From Coriobacteriales bacterium (GTDB taxonomy: Bacteria > Actinomycetota > Coriobacteriia > Coriobacteriales > UBA8131), in the NCBI GenBank assembly GCA_031290695.1, contig JAITNB010000108.1, positions 1 through 6,509 on the forward strand: a stretch of DNA of 6,509 bases. Reading direction: 5' to 3'. Every line of letters starts with the position of its first letter. Within the stretch, counting starts at the first letter, position 1. Below the pieces are notes generated by a model, which did not search any database, had not been told where the DNA came from, and saw only the letters and a program-made list of their open reading frames with translations. Made by a program: the position numbers and the translations under genes. Shown here in pieces: positions 6,297 to 6,509 of the stretch.

Positions 6297-6509
6297 TCAC
6301 GTTGATGGGTGCGTCGCATCCCAGTTGTTGTATTGGGTTGTCAGACTGCTCTTTTGGGCGTTGAGGTTGGCAATCCTCGCGTTGATATCTATCAACTCAA
6401 AATATATGTCGTTGAGTCTCAACCTATTTTCGGCTCCGTAGCTTATGATTGCATCTGTGCTCTCCTGGAAAAGCTCCTGTACCTTGTGTACCTGAGAGCC
6501 TTCCCAGGT
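6297..6509 (-). CDS. C-terminal fragment of a helical, possibly WXG100-like protein
   Basis: Reading the minus strand from the window edge gives 70 codons without a stop, ending in TGA at 6299-6297. The fragment starts Thr-Trp-Glu-Gly-Ser and continues as one long amphipathic helix (Val-Gln-Glu-Leu-Phe ... Asn-Arg-Leu-Arg-Leu-Asn-Asp-Ile-Tyr-Phe ... Asn-Ala-Arg-Ile-Ala-Asn-Leu-Asn), then a short polar tail. A Trp-x-Gly turn followed by a roughly 45-residue helix is the layout of the second half of WXG100/ESAT-6-type proteins exported by type VII secretion, but other coiled-coil proteins look similar. The start is outside the window. It converges on the operon and is probably unrelated to it. 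That it is coding is fairly likely from its composition and length; the family is uncertain. Confidence 0.5.
   Translation of the reverse strand, partial: TWEGSQVHKVQELFQESTDAIISYGAENRLRLNDIYFELIDINARIANLNAQKSSLTTQYNNWDATHPST

Overview
The window is about 60% GC by eye, densely coding, and dominated by one tightly packed plus-strand operon (4-6201). A converging minus-strand gene is cut off by the right edge. Several features suggest a high-GC, anaerobic, probably Gram-positive host: radical SAM enzymes, a U32-type protein with likely Fe-S cysteines, a lipoprotein, and a possible WxG-type protein at the edge. A gut coriobacterium (Actinomycetota) would fit, but nothing in the window proves the taxon.

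The operon reads as an unfamiliar biosynthetic cassette for a ribosomally made, post-translationally modified peptide (RiPP). In order it encodes: (1) a small PqqD/RRE-like protein with an N-terminal twin-arginine export-like sequence (4-471); (2) a radical SAM/SPASM peptide maturase (478-1890); (3) a 143-residue precursor-like protein (1859-2290) with a 71-residue cysteine-free leader and a C-terminal half holding 17 cysteines, 16 of them in eight CxC pairs; (4) a TPR lipoprotein (2307-3161); (5) a cobalamin-binding-type radical SAM enzyme (3161-4711); and (6) a U32-peptidase-like protein of the UbiU/RlhA/TrhP kind (4708-6201).

Gene borders are very tight. Genes 1 and 2 are separated by 6 bases, genes 2 and 3 overlap by up to 32 bases, genes 4 and 5 share one base (TAATG), and genes 5 and 6 overlap by four bases (GTGA). 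The only real gap, 16 bases between genes 3 and 4, carries the strongest Shine-Dalgarno of the window. One transcript with translational coupling is the natural reading.

Proposed working model (inference): the PqqD-like protein and the leader bring the precursor to the SPASM enzyme, which forms crosslinks at the CxC repeats. The B12-type radical SAM enzyme and the U32-like protein add further modifications, possibly methylation and oxygen-independent hydroxylation. The lipoprotein handles the product at the membrane. No transporter or leader peptidase is visible; they may lie upstream or elsewhere.

The 95 bases at 6202-6296 hold no gene, only a small imperfect hairpin between the converging genes. 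From 6297 to 6509 the minus strand encodes the last 70 residues of a helical protein.
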